This document shows, one piece after another, positions 15,168 to 24,150 of a stretch of 37,985 nucleotides of DNA. The stretch is taken from positions 1 to 37,985 of the forward strand of contig JAGGZK010000041.1 of assembly GCA_021162065.1 (NCBI GenBank), in the 5' to 3' direction. The position numbers were made by a program, and so were the translations under genes. This DNA comes from Thermoplasmata archaeon (GTDB lineage Archaea; Thermoplasmatota; E2; UBA202; JdFR-43). Under the pieces are notes generated by a model. The model did not search any database. It was not told where the DNA came from and worked only from the letters and a program-made list of their open reading frames with translations. The first letter of the stretch is position 1; each line of letters starts with the position of its first letter.

Positions 15168-16600
15168 TGCTGCTCCACCGATTTCCATACCTTCTCATCC
15201 TTCTCGGTTCTGTACAGCAATATCTTTAATAGTGAGAAGCCGGCATTCAGAAGGCGTATATCCATTCTGGAGAGGAATTTGAAAACCTCCCCTGCCACAT
15301 AGGATGGACGGAGATAGAACCTTTTATATGCCACATTCTTCCAGTGAAGCAACTCCTCTCTCGTAAAATTGCCCAGCCCTCTTTCGGAATCGCTCTCCAC
15401 CATGTATTCATCCTCCGATATTTTTCCCTCCGCCACCGCCTCCTCCCATAGTTGCGAGCCGGGCATGTAACGGAGTATGAAAAACTCCGCCATATCCAGA
15501 GGGAGAGAGCATGCAAAATCTATGGTTTTCCTTATATGCTCTTCTCTTTCCACAGGAGCACCTATTATGAAATTCCCTATGGTGAAAAATCCCGTTTTAT
15601 GGCTGAGTTGCACTGCTTTCCTTATCTGCTCCAGGGTTATCTCCTTGCGATAGAAATCCAGTATTTCCTGATTTCCTGACTCTAAGCCAAAAGATATCAT
15701 TCTCACCCCTGCCTTCCACATTTTCTTGTAGGTGGCTTTATCGGCAGAATCCACTCTTGCACCATTCACAAACATGGTGATATCTATGCCCCTATCAAGA
15801 ATCATATCCATTATTTTGTTAACCCTTTTCAGATTGCTCATGAAATTGTCATCAGCCAAAATGATGTTTTTGTATCCTCTTTCATAAAGCATTTCTATTT
15901 CGTCCACCACATTTTCGGCACTTCTTATTCTGTAACTCCCCATGGAAAGCAGGCGGCGGCTGCAGAATGTGCATTTTCTGGGGCAGCCCCTGCTTGTTAG
16001 AATGGCGGTTGTCTTTCCCTCGAATAGTTTGAAACCATAGGAATAACCGTAGTCGTATCTCTCCACCAGTTCGTGGGCAGGGAAAGGTATGGCATCTATA
16101 TTCTTAATCACCTCCGGTTCCCTGCCCTTTTTCACCTCTCCATTTTTTCTGTAGTATACCCCCCTTCCCTCCTCCGCATTCTTTCGCCCTTCCAGTATGG
16201 CAACCATATCAAGGATGCTATTCTCTCCTTCTCCAAGGCATAGCATATCAATATTCATCTCCGTCATGGACGCATGCGGATAAAGGGTTGGATGGGGACC
16301 GCCTGCTATCACCGGCATGTCGGGTTGCATCTCCTTTACAATTTTCACAATTCTTTCGGAATTATCCAAGGCGAAGGTGGGAATGGTTATCCCGACTGCA
16401 TCCACAGAATTCAAGGCCCTTCTTATTTTGTCACCCGCATTCTCCTCTCCTCTGGTATCAAGAACTTTTACCTCATGTCCATTTTCTATTAGCATGGATG
16501 CAAGGTAAAGAGGACCAAGAGGAGGGGCATAGAGAAAGGATTTTTCACCCCTTTCAAGAGAAAAAGTATCTGTGGTGGGATACAGGAAGAGAAATTTCAT
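15164..16600 (-). CDS. Cobalamin-binding radical SAM protein
   Basis: A 478-aa class B (B12-dependent) radical SAM protein. The N-terminal Rossmann-type B12-binding domain (about 1-140) shows PPLGPLYLASMLIENGHEVKVLD, VDAVGITIPTF and PVIAGGPHPTLYP. The radical SAM domain has TSRGCPRKCTFCSRR (CxxxCxxC) near residue 208 and GVRMISFGLESGNQEIL. The C-terminus (about 390-478) is family-specific. Relatives methylate unreactive carbons or rearrange lipids, hopanoids, chlorophylls and GDGTs. Its own TATA-like box (about 16617-16632) lies upstream, so it is transcribed separately from the next gene. Substrate unknown. Confidence 0.88.
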   Translation of the reverse strand: MKFLFLYPTTDTFSLERGEKSFLYAPPLGPLYLASMLIENGHEVKVLDTRGEENAGDKIRRALNSVDAVGITIPTFALDNSERIVKIVKEMQPDMPVIAGGPHPTLYPHASMTEMNIDMLCLGEGENSILDMVAILEGRKNAEEGRGVYYRKNGEVKKGREPEVIKNIDAIPFPAHELVERYDYGYSYGFKLFEGKTTAILTSRGCPRKCTFCSRRLLSMGSYRIRSAENVVDEIEMLYERGYKNIILADDNFMSNLKRVNKIMDMILDRGIDITMFVNGARVDSADKATYKKMWKAGVRMISFGLESGNQEILDFYRKEITLEQIRKAVQLSHKTGFFTIGNFIIGAPVEREEHIRKTIDFACSLPLDMAEFFILRYMPGSQLWEEAVAEGKISEDEYMVESDSERGLGNFTREELLHWKNVAYKRFYLRPSYVAGEVFKFLSRMDIRLLNAGFSLLKILLYRTEKDEKVWKSVEQH

Positions 16601-16654
16601 ACTCTCATTAAATGGATGTTTTTTAAAAATGTTTTGGATTGTTCTCCGCTTTGC

Positions 16655-17836
16655 TCATATCTCTCTCGCCACATATATGTTGTGCTTATTCCTTATTATC
16701 TCCACTCTCACCGCATCCCCTACCCTCTTTGATGTATCAATCACCTGAATCAATCTTTCCCGTCCCACTCCAATCATCTCTCCTTTAACCCTGCCCTCCA
16801 TCTCAAGTGTTAGTTTGACTCTTTCCCCCACTCTGAATTTTTTTGGCAATGATTTGCATTTCACAATTCCAAAGTCAGAGGGAAAAAGTCGCAGCCCCTC
16901 TCCCATCTCCTCCAGTTTCCTGTAGAAAGTTTTGAAATCCATTATCTTAACACCTTCTGGCTTCCTTCCGAACCTGTATCTCACATATTTCTGTATGCCG
17001 AATGCCTTCCATTTTTTACCGGCTCCTATCCTCCTGCCAAATTCCATTATCTTCTTTATTTCCCCGTCATTGTAACCGGGCACCCATACCGGAGCGAGAA
17101 GCAGATCTATATCGCTTGATGCTATTATCTCCGCCATTTTCAGCACATGCTCTATATTGTAAAAGGATATGCCGCTCATCCTTTTTGCTATTTCTCCATC
17201 AACGGCATGAATGGAAAGATTAACCCTATCAAGATAACCCTCCAGCCTTCTTATTCTTTTTTCATTGAGAGGAAGGCCATTGGTCTGGATGGAGACAATG
17301 TCCGCCATCTCCTTAAGTTTCTTTATGAGCTCTTCAATTTCCGGATACAAAAAAGGTTCTCCCTGTCCATCTATATGGGCCTCTATGGAAATGTTTCTGC
17401 AGTGCTTCCTTTTATAGTCCACCACCTCCTCAAATTTATGGAGAATATAATCCACATCCACCATGTAATCCGTCACCCTTGTGCTGCTCTTTCCTTCGTC
17501 AACCGAGCAAAATATGCAGTTCAGATTGCAACCGGAGATGGGACGAACCTGCAGCAAATTTGTGCCTCTATCTATTATTCCGAAGGCGGTATGGCCTATT
17601 AAAGGGATTTCACTTTCCTCCGTGATGTAATACATTTTTCGTCCAGTAATGGCATTGTAGATTTCCTTATGAGGCGAGAAGGAGATGATTTCCTCATCGG
17701 AATACTTTCTGGCATATCTCTCATAAATTTTTCTGTCCATTCTCACCTCTATGATTCCCTTTACCCTGAAAACCACTTCCTTCCTTTCTTCATCAATGAA
17801 TTTTGTGTATTTCAATGGAATAATACATGCAGGCAA
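16655..17836 (-). CDS. Archaeal radical SAM protein with C-terminal TRAM-like barrel (COG2100-like)
   Basis: A 393-aa radical SAM protein. Residues 1-100 form an N-terminal extension. The cluster motif SGCNLNCIFCSVDEG lies at about residues 102-116, followed by AHIDGQGEPFLYPEI, IQTNGLPL and VNLSIHAVDGE, typical of MoaA-like AdoMet radical folds. The last 70 residues (FRVGERVKLTLEMEGR to NKHNIYVARE) resemble a TRAM-type beta barrel, which often binds RNA. I associate this layout with the uncharacterised archaeal family COG2100. It lies 54 nt downstream of the B12-radical SAM promoter region and diverges from the methyltransferase at 17885. RNA modification is a reasonable but unproven guess. 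Confidence 0.82.
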   Translation of the reverse strand: MPACIIPLKYTKFIDEERKEVVFRVKGIIEVRMDRKIYERYARKYSDEEIISFSPHKEIYNAITGRKMYYITEESEIPLIGHTAFGIIDRGTNLLQVRPISGCNLNCIFCSVDEGKSSTRVTDYMVDVDYILHKFEEVVDYKRKHCRNISIEAHIDGQGEPFLYPEIEELIKKLKEMADIVSIQTNGLPLNEKRIRRLEGYLDRVNLSIHAVDGEIAKRMSGISFYNIEHVLKMAEIIASSDIDLLLAPVWVPGYNDGEIKKIMEFGRRIGAGKKWKAFGIQKYVRYRFGRKPEGVKIMDFKTFYRKLEEMGEGLRLFPSDFGIVKCKSLPKKFRVGERVKLTLEMEGRVKGEMIGVGRERLIQVIDTSKRVGDAVRVEIIRNKHNIYVAREI

Positions 17837-17884
17837 TAGTTATTTTTTTCTGTAACAGCAGGAATCCAAAAGGAGATAAAAGAG

Positions 17885-18499
17885 ATGTCGTTTAACCATG
17901 TGGAGAGGGAATCGCTGGAAAAACGTCTGGAAAGAGTAAAGATATCGTATTTCTCCCGTTTTATGAAAGATAATGCAATGGTTCTGGATGTGGGTTGCGG
18001 GGATGGCCATATCTCCTCCATGCTGAAGGAGAGATATGAAGTGATTGGCATGGACAGCAGGGATAAAAGAAAAAGAAGGGATTTTGAGTTCATCAAAATG
18101 GATGCATTTCATATGGCCTTTAAAGACAACACCTTTGACGCTGTTATTCTATCGGACATACTGGAGCATGTGGAAAATGCTGAAAATCTTATAAAGGAGG
18201 CAGCCCGTGTTTTGAAGGATGGTGGCGTAATTCTCTTTTCCACCGTTAACAGGAACATTTTTTACTACCTCTTCCTCAAGATGCTGGACTTGATATTTTC
18301 CCGGGGTGGCTACGGGGCGTGGGAAAGGCATGAATACCCCTTGCTCATAACTCCAGAGGAACTGGATGGTATGATGAAAAGGGCGGGAATGAAGAAATAT
18401 CATGTAACAGGTGTTATTCCCCTGGCAAGGAGAATAATACTTGGCAAAAGGATGTTTCCGTATTACATGGGCTGCTATGTTAAAGGAAAGGTTTATTAA
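17885..18499 (+). CDS. Class I SAM-dependent methyltransferase
   Basis: A 204-aa UbiG/Methyltransf_11-type enzyme. The AdoMet-binding motif is MVLDVGCGDGHISSML (about 37-52), with VIGMDSRD as motif II, FDAVILSDILEHVENAENL as motif IV and VLKDGGVILFSTVN as motif V. The C-terminal third is hydrophobic and basic (LARRIILGKRMFPYYMGCY), perhaps for contact with membrane lipid. A GGAG sequence lies about 10 nt before the ATG. It is the first of three co-directional genes (methyltransferase, radical SAM, methyltransferase). Substrate unknown. Confidence 0.85.
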   Translation: MSFNHVERESLEKRLERVKISYFSRFMKDNAMVLDVGCGDGHISSMLKERYEVIGMDSRDKRKRRDFEFIKMDAFHMAFKDNTFDAVILSDILEHVENAENLIKEAARVLKDGGVILFSTVNRNIFYYLFLKMLDLIFSRGGYGAWERHEYPLLITPEELDGMMKRAGMKKYHVTGVIPLARRIILGKRMFPYYMGCYVKGKVY

Positions 18500-18541
18500 T
18501 TTTCCAAACCATCATAATATGGATGTTAAAGGGTGCGAAAA

Positions 18542-19768
18542 ATGAAGATTTCTGGAATGAAGAAAACGCTGCTTTTACTGAAGATGGGGAGAGAATTGAG
18601 GAAGAAAATGGGAAGAGATGTGCCCTTCACCAAATTTTTGAGAAGAACCATGCGCCTTTATTCTTTTTACAGAAAAGAGAGCATAATAAAACATGGAGAT
18701 TTGTATGTCCTCTCCACCTTCATGCCCCCATATCCCGGAAAGGCCTTTGAAAGGATGGTGGAAGCAAATAAGGCAACAGTGGAATTTGTGAAGGGGGATG
18801 CGCATCTCCCCATACCAGTTTCCACCTACATATCCGTTACCAACAGATGCATGTGCCACTGCTATTACTGCAGCAACTCTCTAAATCGTTCCGGAAAAGA
18901 GTTATCAGGGGAGGAGATAAAGAGAATAATAGAGGAGATTCAGGATTATGGCGTGCCCGTTATAGGGTTCACAGGAGGAGAGCCCCTTTTACGTAATGAC
19001 ATTGTGGATATCATTTCTCACGTGGATGAACGCTCCTCCACCCTGCTGTTCACAACAGGTGTTGGGCTGGATGAAAAAATGGCTCATAAACTTAAAAACG
19101 CAGGCCTGTTCGGCGTGGTGATAAGCCTGGACAGCCATGTGGAAGAAGAGCATAATGCCAGCAAGGGGTGCAGAGTATTCTCCTCAGCCATGGATGCCAT
19201 AAAAAATGCGAGGAAAGCAGGGTTATATGTTGCTCTCAACACCATTCCGGAAGAAAAAATGCTCCACACCGGAAAAATATGGGAATTTCTGGAGTTTGCC
19301 GCCAGCATTGGAGTAGAGGAGGTGCGAATTCTCGATCCTATCCCGACGGGCAGATTGCTCGGCAGAAACATCTGGGAGGACAAAAACATCGAGATGCTGA
19401 GAGATGTGCACATAAAGGGAAACAAAATCCGCAGATTGCCAAAGATTTCGGTTCTTTCATATATAGAGGGTGAGGATGTTACAGGGTGCGGGGCAGGAGG
19501 CATAAGGCACATGTATGTGGATGCCTCGGGAAATCTTCATCCGTGCGATATGGTGCCCCTCTCCTTTGGAAATATTCTGGAGGATGGACTGGAGAGATGC
19601 ATGGAAAGGATGGCATCTGTTTTCAGAAGACCGCATGAGAGATGTATAATGAGAAAATACTGGAGGGAGATTGAGGAACTGGTGAAGAACGGAGAGGAGG
19701 GGGAGAAGTTGAGGGAAATCATGGACATGCCGGAGAAGATGCCAGCATTATTTGAGATGATGGGATAG
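18542..19768 (+). CDS. Radical SAM/SPASM protein
   Basis: A 408-aa enzyme. I prefer ATG 18542 over the tracked GTG 18533, because an A/T-rich box (CATCATAATATGG, about 18510-18522) is centred 26 nt before it. A basic N-terminal region (1-85) precedes the radical SAM motif VTNRCMCHCYYCSN (about 101-114) and GFTGGEPLLRNDI. A C-terminal SPASM-like segment, GCGAGGIRHMYVDASGNLHPCDMVP, carries cysteines for auxiliary clusters, with more at ERC and HERC. SPASM proteins modify peptides or small molecules. One nucleotide separates it from the next methyltransferase, so they are an operon. No precursor peptide is evident nearby. Confidence 0.86.
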   Translation: MKISGMKKTLLLLKMGRELRKKMGRDVPFTKFLRRTMRLYSFYRKESIIKHGDLYVLSTFMPPYPGKAFERMVEANKATVEFVKGDAHLPIPVSTYISVTNRCMCHCYYCSNSLNRSGKELSGEEIKRIIEEIQDYGVPVIGFTGGEPLLRNDIVDIISHVDERSSTLLFTTGVGLDEKMAHKLKNAGLFGVVISLDSHVEEEHNASKGCRVFSSAMDAIKNARKAGLYVALNTIPEEKMLHTGKIWEFLEFAASIGVEEVRILDPIPTGRLLGRNIWEDKNIEMLRDVHIKGNKIRRLPKISVLSYIEGEDVTGCGAGGIRHMYVDASGNLHPCDMVPLSFGNILEDGLERCMERMASVFRRPHERCIMRKYWREIEELVKNGEEGEKLREIMDMPEKMPALFEMMG

Positions 19769-19769
19769 A

Positions 19770-20600
19770 ATGGGACTGGCAAAGTTGCTGCTTCGTGTAT
19801 TTGTTCTTCTTCTGAAAAGAGAGTTTGTTTCCTATGACGAGGTGGCATCTGATTACAATAAAGTTGCAAAAAAATATGATGAACTTTTCAGGAAGGAGAT
19901 GGATATCTATGTAAAGCAGATGGTGGAAAACATTCCCTTGAGAGGTGGAGAGAGTATTCTTGATCTGGGCTGTGGAACTGGTGCAGTGATTGACGCCCTT
20001 CTCAAAAGGGAAAAGGAAGTAAAAATAACGGGGGTCGATATAAGCACGGGCATGATTGAGAAGGTAAAAAGAGAAAACGTTGAGATATACAGAGATGAGA
20101 TGATTCATTTTTTGAAGAATGTGGAGGATGATAGCGTGGATGTAATCACGGCGGCGTGGTCTCTCAGCTATGCCCCCCATAAAGATTTTCTTAGAGAGGC
20201 AAAAAGGGTTTTGAGGGAAGGAGGGAGGGTGGCGGTGATAATAAACACCAAGGAAACGCTTAAAGAAACAAAGAGGGCATTCATACAGGCTCTAAAACGG
20301 GATGAGAAAATGATGGTAAAATGGATGCGCATCTATCTGCCAAAAAACGCAGAATCTTTCGGGAAACTGATGTCCAGATATGGAATAAAGCCCATCTTCA
20401 TGAAGGATGATGCAAAAACATTTCATTTTGAAAGTGGCAGTGATGCCCTTTCCTTTGTTCTCTCCACCGGCGCCCTTGCCGGCTATGCAAGATGCTTTGC
20501 CAAGGGATTTGAAAATGTGGTTGCCCAGTTTCATCCCTCCTATGCCACTCACAGATTCTGCATAGTGGTGGGGGTAAAGGAGAGCAAGAAAAGATTTTAA
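19770..20600 (+). CDS. Class I SAM-dependent methyltransferase
   Basis: A 276-aa methyltransferase. The N-terminus MGLAKLLLRVFVLLLKREFV is hydrophobic and basic, possibly a membrane-surface helix. The fold follows with ILDLGCGTGAVIDALL (about 63-78), ITGVDISTGMIEKV, VDVITAAWSLSYAPH and VLREGGRVAVIINT. The ATG comes one base after the stop of the radical SAM gene, so translation is coupled. The very end contains GATTTTAAG, the probable TATA box of polB. Substrate unknown; linkage to the radical SAM enzyme suggests the same product. Confidence 0.84.
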   Translation: MGLAKLLLRVFVLLLKREFVSYDEVASDYNKVAKKYDELFRKEMDIYVKQMVENIPLRGGESILDLGCGTGAVIDALLKREKEVKITGVDISTGMIEKVKRENVEIYRDEMIHFLKNVEDDSVDVITAAWSLSYAPHKDFLREAKRVLREGGRVAVIINTKETLKETKRAFIQALKRDEKMMVKWMRIYLPKNAESFGKLMSRYGIKPIFMKDDAKTFHFESGSDALSFVLSTGALAGYARCFAKGFENVVAQFHPSYATHRFCIVVGVKESKKRF

Positions 20601-20601
20601 G
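20593..20601 (+). promoter_or_regulatory. TATA box of polB
   Basis: GATTTTAAG is centred about 25 nt before the ATG at 20622 and lies inside the last codons of the preceding methyltransferase gene. Confidence 0.5.
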
Positions 20602-20621
20602 GGTCTGCAGTATGTTAAACA

Positions 20622-23369
20622 ATGCTGATAAACGCATCGCCACAGTATCTCTACTGGCAGGGAAAAGTGGAGAGAATAAAGGGATATCATAAACCCTATT
20701 TTCTTGCCATACCTCCTTCCAGAATGAGTATGGAGGAGGCGAGAAAAATAATAGAGGAGGCAAGAAAAAGAGATGGAAGGATAGTGGATGTGGGAGAGGT
20801 GGAGGAATATACATCCTTCTGGAATCCCTCCATAAAAAGAAAGGTGCTGAAGGTTTACACCGCCCATCCTTCAAATGTGCCCGAGGTGAGTGACGAATTA
20901 TACTCCATGGGTATATATACGGCGGAGCATGACATTCCATATCATGAGAGGGTCCTTACAGATATGGAGGCGAGAGGAAACTGGATTTTTGATACAGAGG
21001 GAAAAACAGGAAAGATAAGGGCGGTGATATACGACATAGAGATGACAAAATATGGAGAGGTGAGGGATGTACCTGTGGATATCATAGGATACACCACCAT
21101 GGATATATCCTTCTCATCCCGTAAAAATCTTGATGATGAGGACTTCTTCTTCGAGATAGTTGATATTCCCGATGAGGAGGGAGAAATAATTCAGCTCATG
21201 GCCCAGGATGAGCACGAGGAGATAAAGAATCTTCTTGAATTCGCAGATGTGATATCTTCATCTGATATCATAGGTGGGCATAACATCATAGGTTTTGATA
21301 ATCTTCAGATATATGAAAGAATAAAGTGGTTGATGGAAAAATCGGATGTTCTTTCCGATGAGGAGATAAGGGGGCTGAAAAAATTTCTTGATGTTTATAT
21401 AAGGAGAGATCAGTCCTTCCATTTTGGAGTTTCCACTAAAATAGCAATTTTTTATCCGTCCTCATTCGATACCTATCACGCTGCCAGAAAATTCTATTCC
21501 CTAGACGACTACAGCCTTGATGGAGTGGTTAAGTTTCTGGGAATGGAAATAGAAGATAGATTGCATCTCACTCCTGAAAAAATGGCTCTGGATGAGAAAA
21601 CTCTGCTGTATAACCGGCAGGATGTGGCCGAAACATCCAGAATATTCCTTCACCTTGTGCAGCAAGGATTGCCCCTCTCCTTCATAACCGGTATGCCCTT
21701 TGAAATTTTATTCCCTTCTGGGGCAACCAAAATGTGGGATTACATGGCGATGATAAGGGCGGCATATCATAAAAAAATAATGCCCCCTCTCTGCCGCGTT
21801 TTTGATGTGGCGGGAAAGATAGGGAAATACGGAAAAAGCAAGGAGGAAATAGCGGAGAATGTGAGGAGAGAGGGGGCATCCAAGGAAGTGATGAGGGTGG
21901 CAAAATATGGAGAGGAAATGCCCGACTGGGTGGAATATCCCTTCCTCATAAGAGGAAAAGGAGGGGAGATAGCATATCATTTTCCCGGAGGAATGACTAT
22001 AAAACCCGATTCGGAGGCAAAAAGCCATTTCATTCCATGGTATAATGTGATAATAGCAGATGTGGGAGCCATGTATCCCACCATACTCCGGGGGATAAAT
22101 GCTGGAGCCGATACGGTGAGGCTTGCCATTAATGAGGAGCCTGATGACTGGGTGTGGCTCAAAAGAGTGCCAGAAAGATTCATGGAGGAGATAAATCCAA
22201 TGCACAGGGAAGCGGATAAGGAGTTTATGGACAGGGGCTTGCTCATAGGGGTGAAAATATCTCCCCAGCCGGGGATGGTGAACCTCGCCATGAAGGGAAT
22301 CATGGATTTTATCCATAAATTGAAAGAGGAAATGAAGGAGAAGAGCGGAAAGGAGGGAAAAATAATAAAGATGATGTATCAGTCCCTAAAGGCGGCAAGA
22401 AATGCGGGCACCCATGGAATACTCTCTGCTCCAATGGTTTCATGCCGCCAGTTTAACCTGTGGGGCGCCGCCCTCATCACCACAAAGGGGCAGGAGATAC
22501 TGTATGACACCCTTAAAACGCTGGAGAGGGAAGGAGCAAGGGTTGTATATGGGGACACGGACGGAATCTATGTGGCCTGCTCCCGTTCCGCCTCTGCGAT
22601 GCTGAGAAGGGCGCTGGGGGCCGAGGAGGGGGAGAGCAGGTGGATAATAGAGCCCGAGAAGGTGAAAAAGGAGATAGATTACTGTAACGAGAAGTGGAGG
22701 AGGGCATTGAATTACAGGGACTTTGAGCTGGAGGTGGAGGAACATGAGGCCATGATATTTGTCAAGCATAAGAACTATCTCATATTTGATGTGGAGGATG
22801 GGAGAGTCGTGATGACCACAAAGGGCAATAATTTTAGGGGGAGCGATAAACCCCAGATAGCAAGAATGGTTCTCAGAGACATAATGATTGATGTGCTCCG
22901 TGAAAACCTTGAATGGAATGATGAGGAGGAGGCAAGGGAAAAGGTAAAGAAATCTATAATGAAGGTGACACTGGAGAAGGTAAAGGAAATGGACATAGAA
23001 AAGTTTGATATGGATGCCTTCACCCTCGTCCAATCTGTTCAGCCATCGTCAAGATACAAACCGAATCCGGATGGCTCTCCCTCGGTTTACGGAGAGAGGG
23101 CAAAGGCTCTGGAAAAGCTCATGGGAAATTTGTCGGTAAGAAGGAAATTCAAATTCGTGGTGACGAAAAAGCCGCTTCCTGGGGTGAGGAATCCAACGAA
23201 AAGCGGGATAAAACCGATACATTACATGTATCCTCTGGAACTGCTGGAAAACAGGGAGGAAATAGACATGGAATGGTACAAGGAGATGATAAAGAATTTT
23301 GTTAGGGGAGCCTTCGGCCTTGCGGATCTGGAAGGACATAAGCAATACGGGCTGGACAGATGGATGTAG
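20622..23369 (+). CDS. polB: Family B DNA polymerase (divergent motifs, PIP-like tail)
   Basis: A 915-aa replicative or repair-type PolB with 3'-5' exonuclease. Exo motifs: YDIEMTKYG (D138, E140), HNIIGFDN (N221-D226) and YNRQDV (Y330, D334). Polymerase motif A is DVGAMYPTI (from D480) and motif C is YGDTDG (643-648), so the catalytic aspartates are kept. Motif B reads KAARNAGTHG (590-599): the usual NSxYG appears as NAGTHG, with Tyr replaced by His. The C-terminus GHKQYGLDRWM resembles the PCNA-binding QVGLGAWL of Thermococcales PolB, supporting clamp interaction. Length is somewhat above the usual 770-800 aa. It is transcribed from its own TATA box. Confidence 0.94.
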   Translation: MLINASPQYLYWQGKVERIKGYHKPYFLAIPPSRMSMEEARKIIEEARKRDGRIVDVGEVEEYTSFWNPSIKRKVLKVYTAHPSNVPEVSDELYSMGIYTAEHDIPYHERVLTDMEARGNWIFDTEGKTGKIRAVIYDIEMTKYGEVRDVPVDIIGYTTMDISFSSRKNLDDEDFFFEIVDIPDEEGEIIQLMAQDEHEEIKNLLEFADVISSSDIIGGHNIIGFDNLQIYERIKWLMEKSDVLSDEEIRGLKKFLDVYIRRDQSFHFGVSTKIAIFYPSSFDTYHAARKFYSLDDYSLDGVVKFLGMEIEDRLHLTPEKMALDEKTLLYNRQDVAETSRIFLHLVQQGLPLSFITGMPFEILFPSGATKMWDYMAMIRAAYHKKIMPPLCRVFDVAGKIGKYGKSKEEIAENVRREGASKEVMRVAKYGEEMPDWVEYPFLIRGKGGEIAYHFPGGMTIKPDSEAKSHFIPWYNVIIADVGAMYPTILRGINAGADTVRLAINEEPDDWVWLKRVPERFMEEINPMHREADKEFMDRGLLIGVKISPQPGMVNLAMKGIMDFIHKLKEEMKEKSGKEGKIIKMMYQSLKAARNAGTHGILSAPMVSCRQFNLWGAALITTKGQEILYDTLKTLEREGARVVYGDTDGIYVACSRSASAMLRRALGAEEGESRWIIEPEKVKKEIDYCNEKWRRALNYRDFELEVEEHEAMIFVKHKNYLIFDVEDGRVVMTTKGNNFRGSDKPQIARMVLRDIMIDVLRENLEWNDEEEAREKVKKSIMKVTLEKVKEMDIEKFDMDAFTLVQSVQPSSRYKPNPDGSPSVYGERAKALEKLMGNLSVRRKFKFVVTKKPLPGVRNPTKSGIKPIHYMYPLELLENREEIDMEWYKEMIKNFVRGAFGLADLEGHKQYGLDRWM

Positions 23370-23387
23370 AGGGAAAAGATAGCGGAA

Positions 23388-23398
23388 AATTTTAAAAT
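23388..23398 (+). promoter_or_regulatory. TATA box of the GGGP synthase gene
   Basis: AATTTTAAAAT is centred 26 nt before the ATG at 23419, indicating a leaderless transcript. Confidence 0.55.
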
Positions 23399-23418
23399 CG
23401 CCCTCCATTTGAGGGGTA

Positions 23419-24150
23419 ATGATTGAACTCATGGAGAAAAGAAAACTGCATTTCTCCCTTATAGACCCGGATAAGCAGGATGCAAAGGAAGCGGGAAAGA
23501 TGGCATACAACTGTGAGAGATATGGCAGTGATGCCATAATGGTGGGCGGCTCTACTGTACCTGATAGAGAAACGGCGTACAGAACCATAGAGGAGATAAA
23601 GAAAAACAGCAATCTTCCCGTGATAATATTCCCCAACTCCGCCCATACAATAGCGGAGAATGCCGACTACATATTTTTTATGGACTTTCTTAATTCCACG
23701 GAGTTGGAGTTTAAAAGAGAGCAGCATATGCTGGGAGCAAAACTCGTGAAGAAGTGGGGAATAAAGCCGATACCAATGGGCTATATAGTGATAAGCACCA
23801 GCAGGAGACCGACGACTGTTGAAACAAAGATGAAAATGAATGTGATAAGGGAAGATGATGTGGAAAAGGCGGTGGATTACGCCATATATGCGGAGTGCAT
23901 GGGGATGAGATGCGTATATCTTGATGCCGGTTCAAATCCTGAAAAACCTGTGCCCAATGAGATGATAAGGGCGGTAAGGAAAGAAATAGACATTCCAATA
24001 ATAGTGGGAGGGGGCATAAAGACGGCGGAGGAGGCAACAAGAAAAATAAAAGCAGGAGCAAATGTGATAGTCACGGGCTCCCTGCTGGAGGAAAACCTGG
24101 AAAAACTGGGAGAGATAATAAGGGCGGTGCACTCAGCATCTTCCGTGTGA
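23419..24150 (+). CDS. Geranylgeranylglyceryl phosphate synthase
   Basis: Prenyltransferase that makes the first ether bond of archaeal lipids, joining sn-glycerol-1-phosphate and geranylgeranyl diphosphate. The 243-aa TIM barrel of the PcrB/GGGPS family shows HFSLIDPDKQ near residue 10, AIMVGGSTV, IIFPNSAHTI, MGYIVISTS, YLDAGSNPEKPVP and the phosphate-binding IIVGGGIKTAEEA and NVIVTGSLLEE. It probably starts a leaderless transcript. The last 18 nt overlap the convergent DUF99 gene. CarS and geranylgeranyl reductase in the window act later in the same pathway. Confidence 0.96.
   Translation: MIELMEKRKLHFSLIDPDKQDAKEAGKMAYNCERYGSDAIMVGGSTVPDRETAYRTIEEIKKNSNLPVIIFPNSAHTIAENADYIFFMDFLNSTELEFKREQHMLGAKLVKKWGIKPIPMGYIVISTSRRPTTVETKMKMNVIREDDVEKAVDYAIYAECMGMRCVYLDAGSNPEKPVPNEMIRAVRKEIDIPIIVGGGIKTAEEATRKIKAGANVIVTGSLLEENLEKLGEIIRAVHSASSV

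Noticed and set aside
23929-23950. GGTTCAAATCC, resembling a tRNA T-arm
   Set aside because: It lies inside the GGGP synthase reading frame (AGSNPEKP) and no acceptor or anticodon arms surround it.
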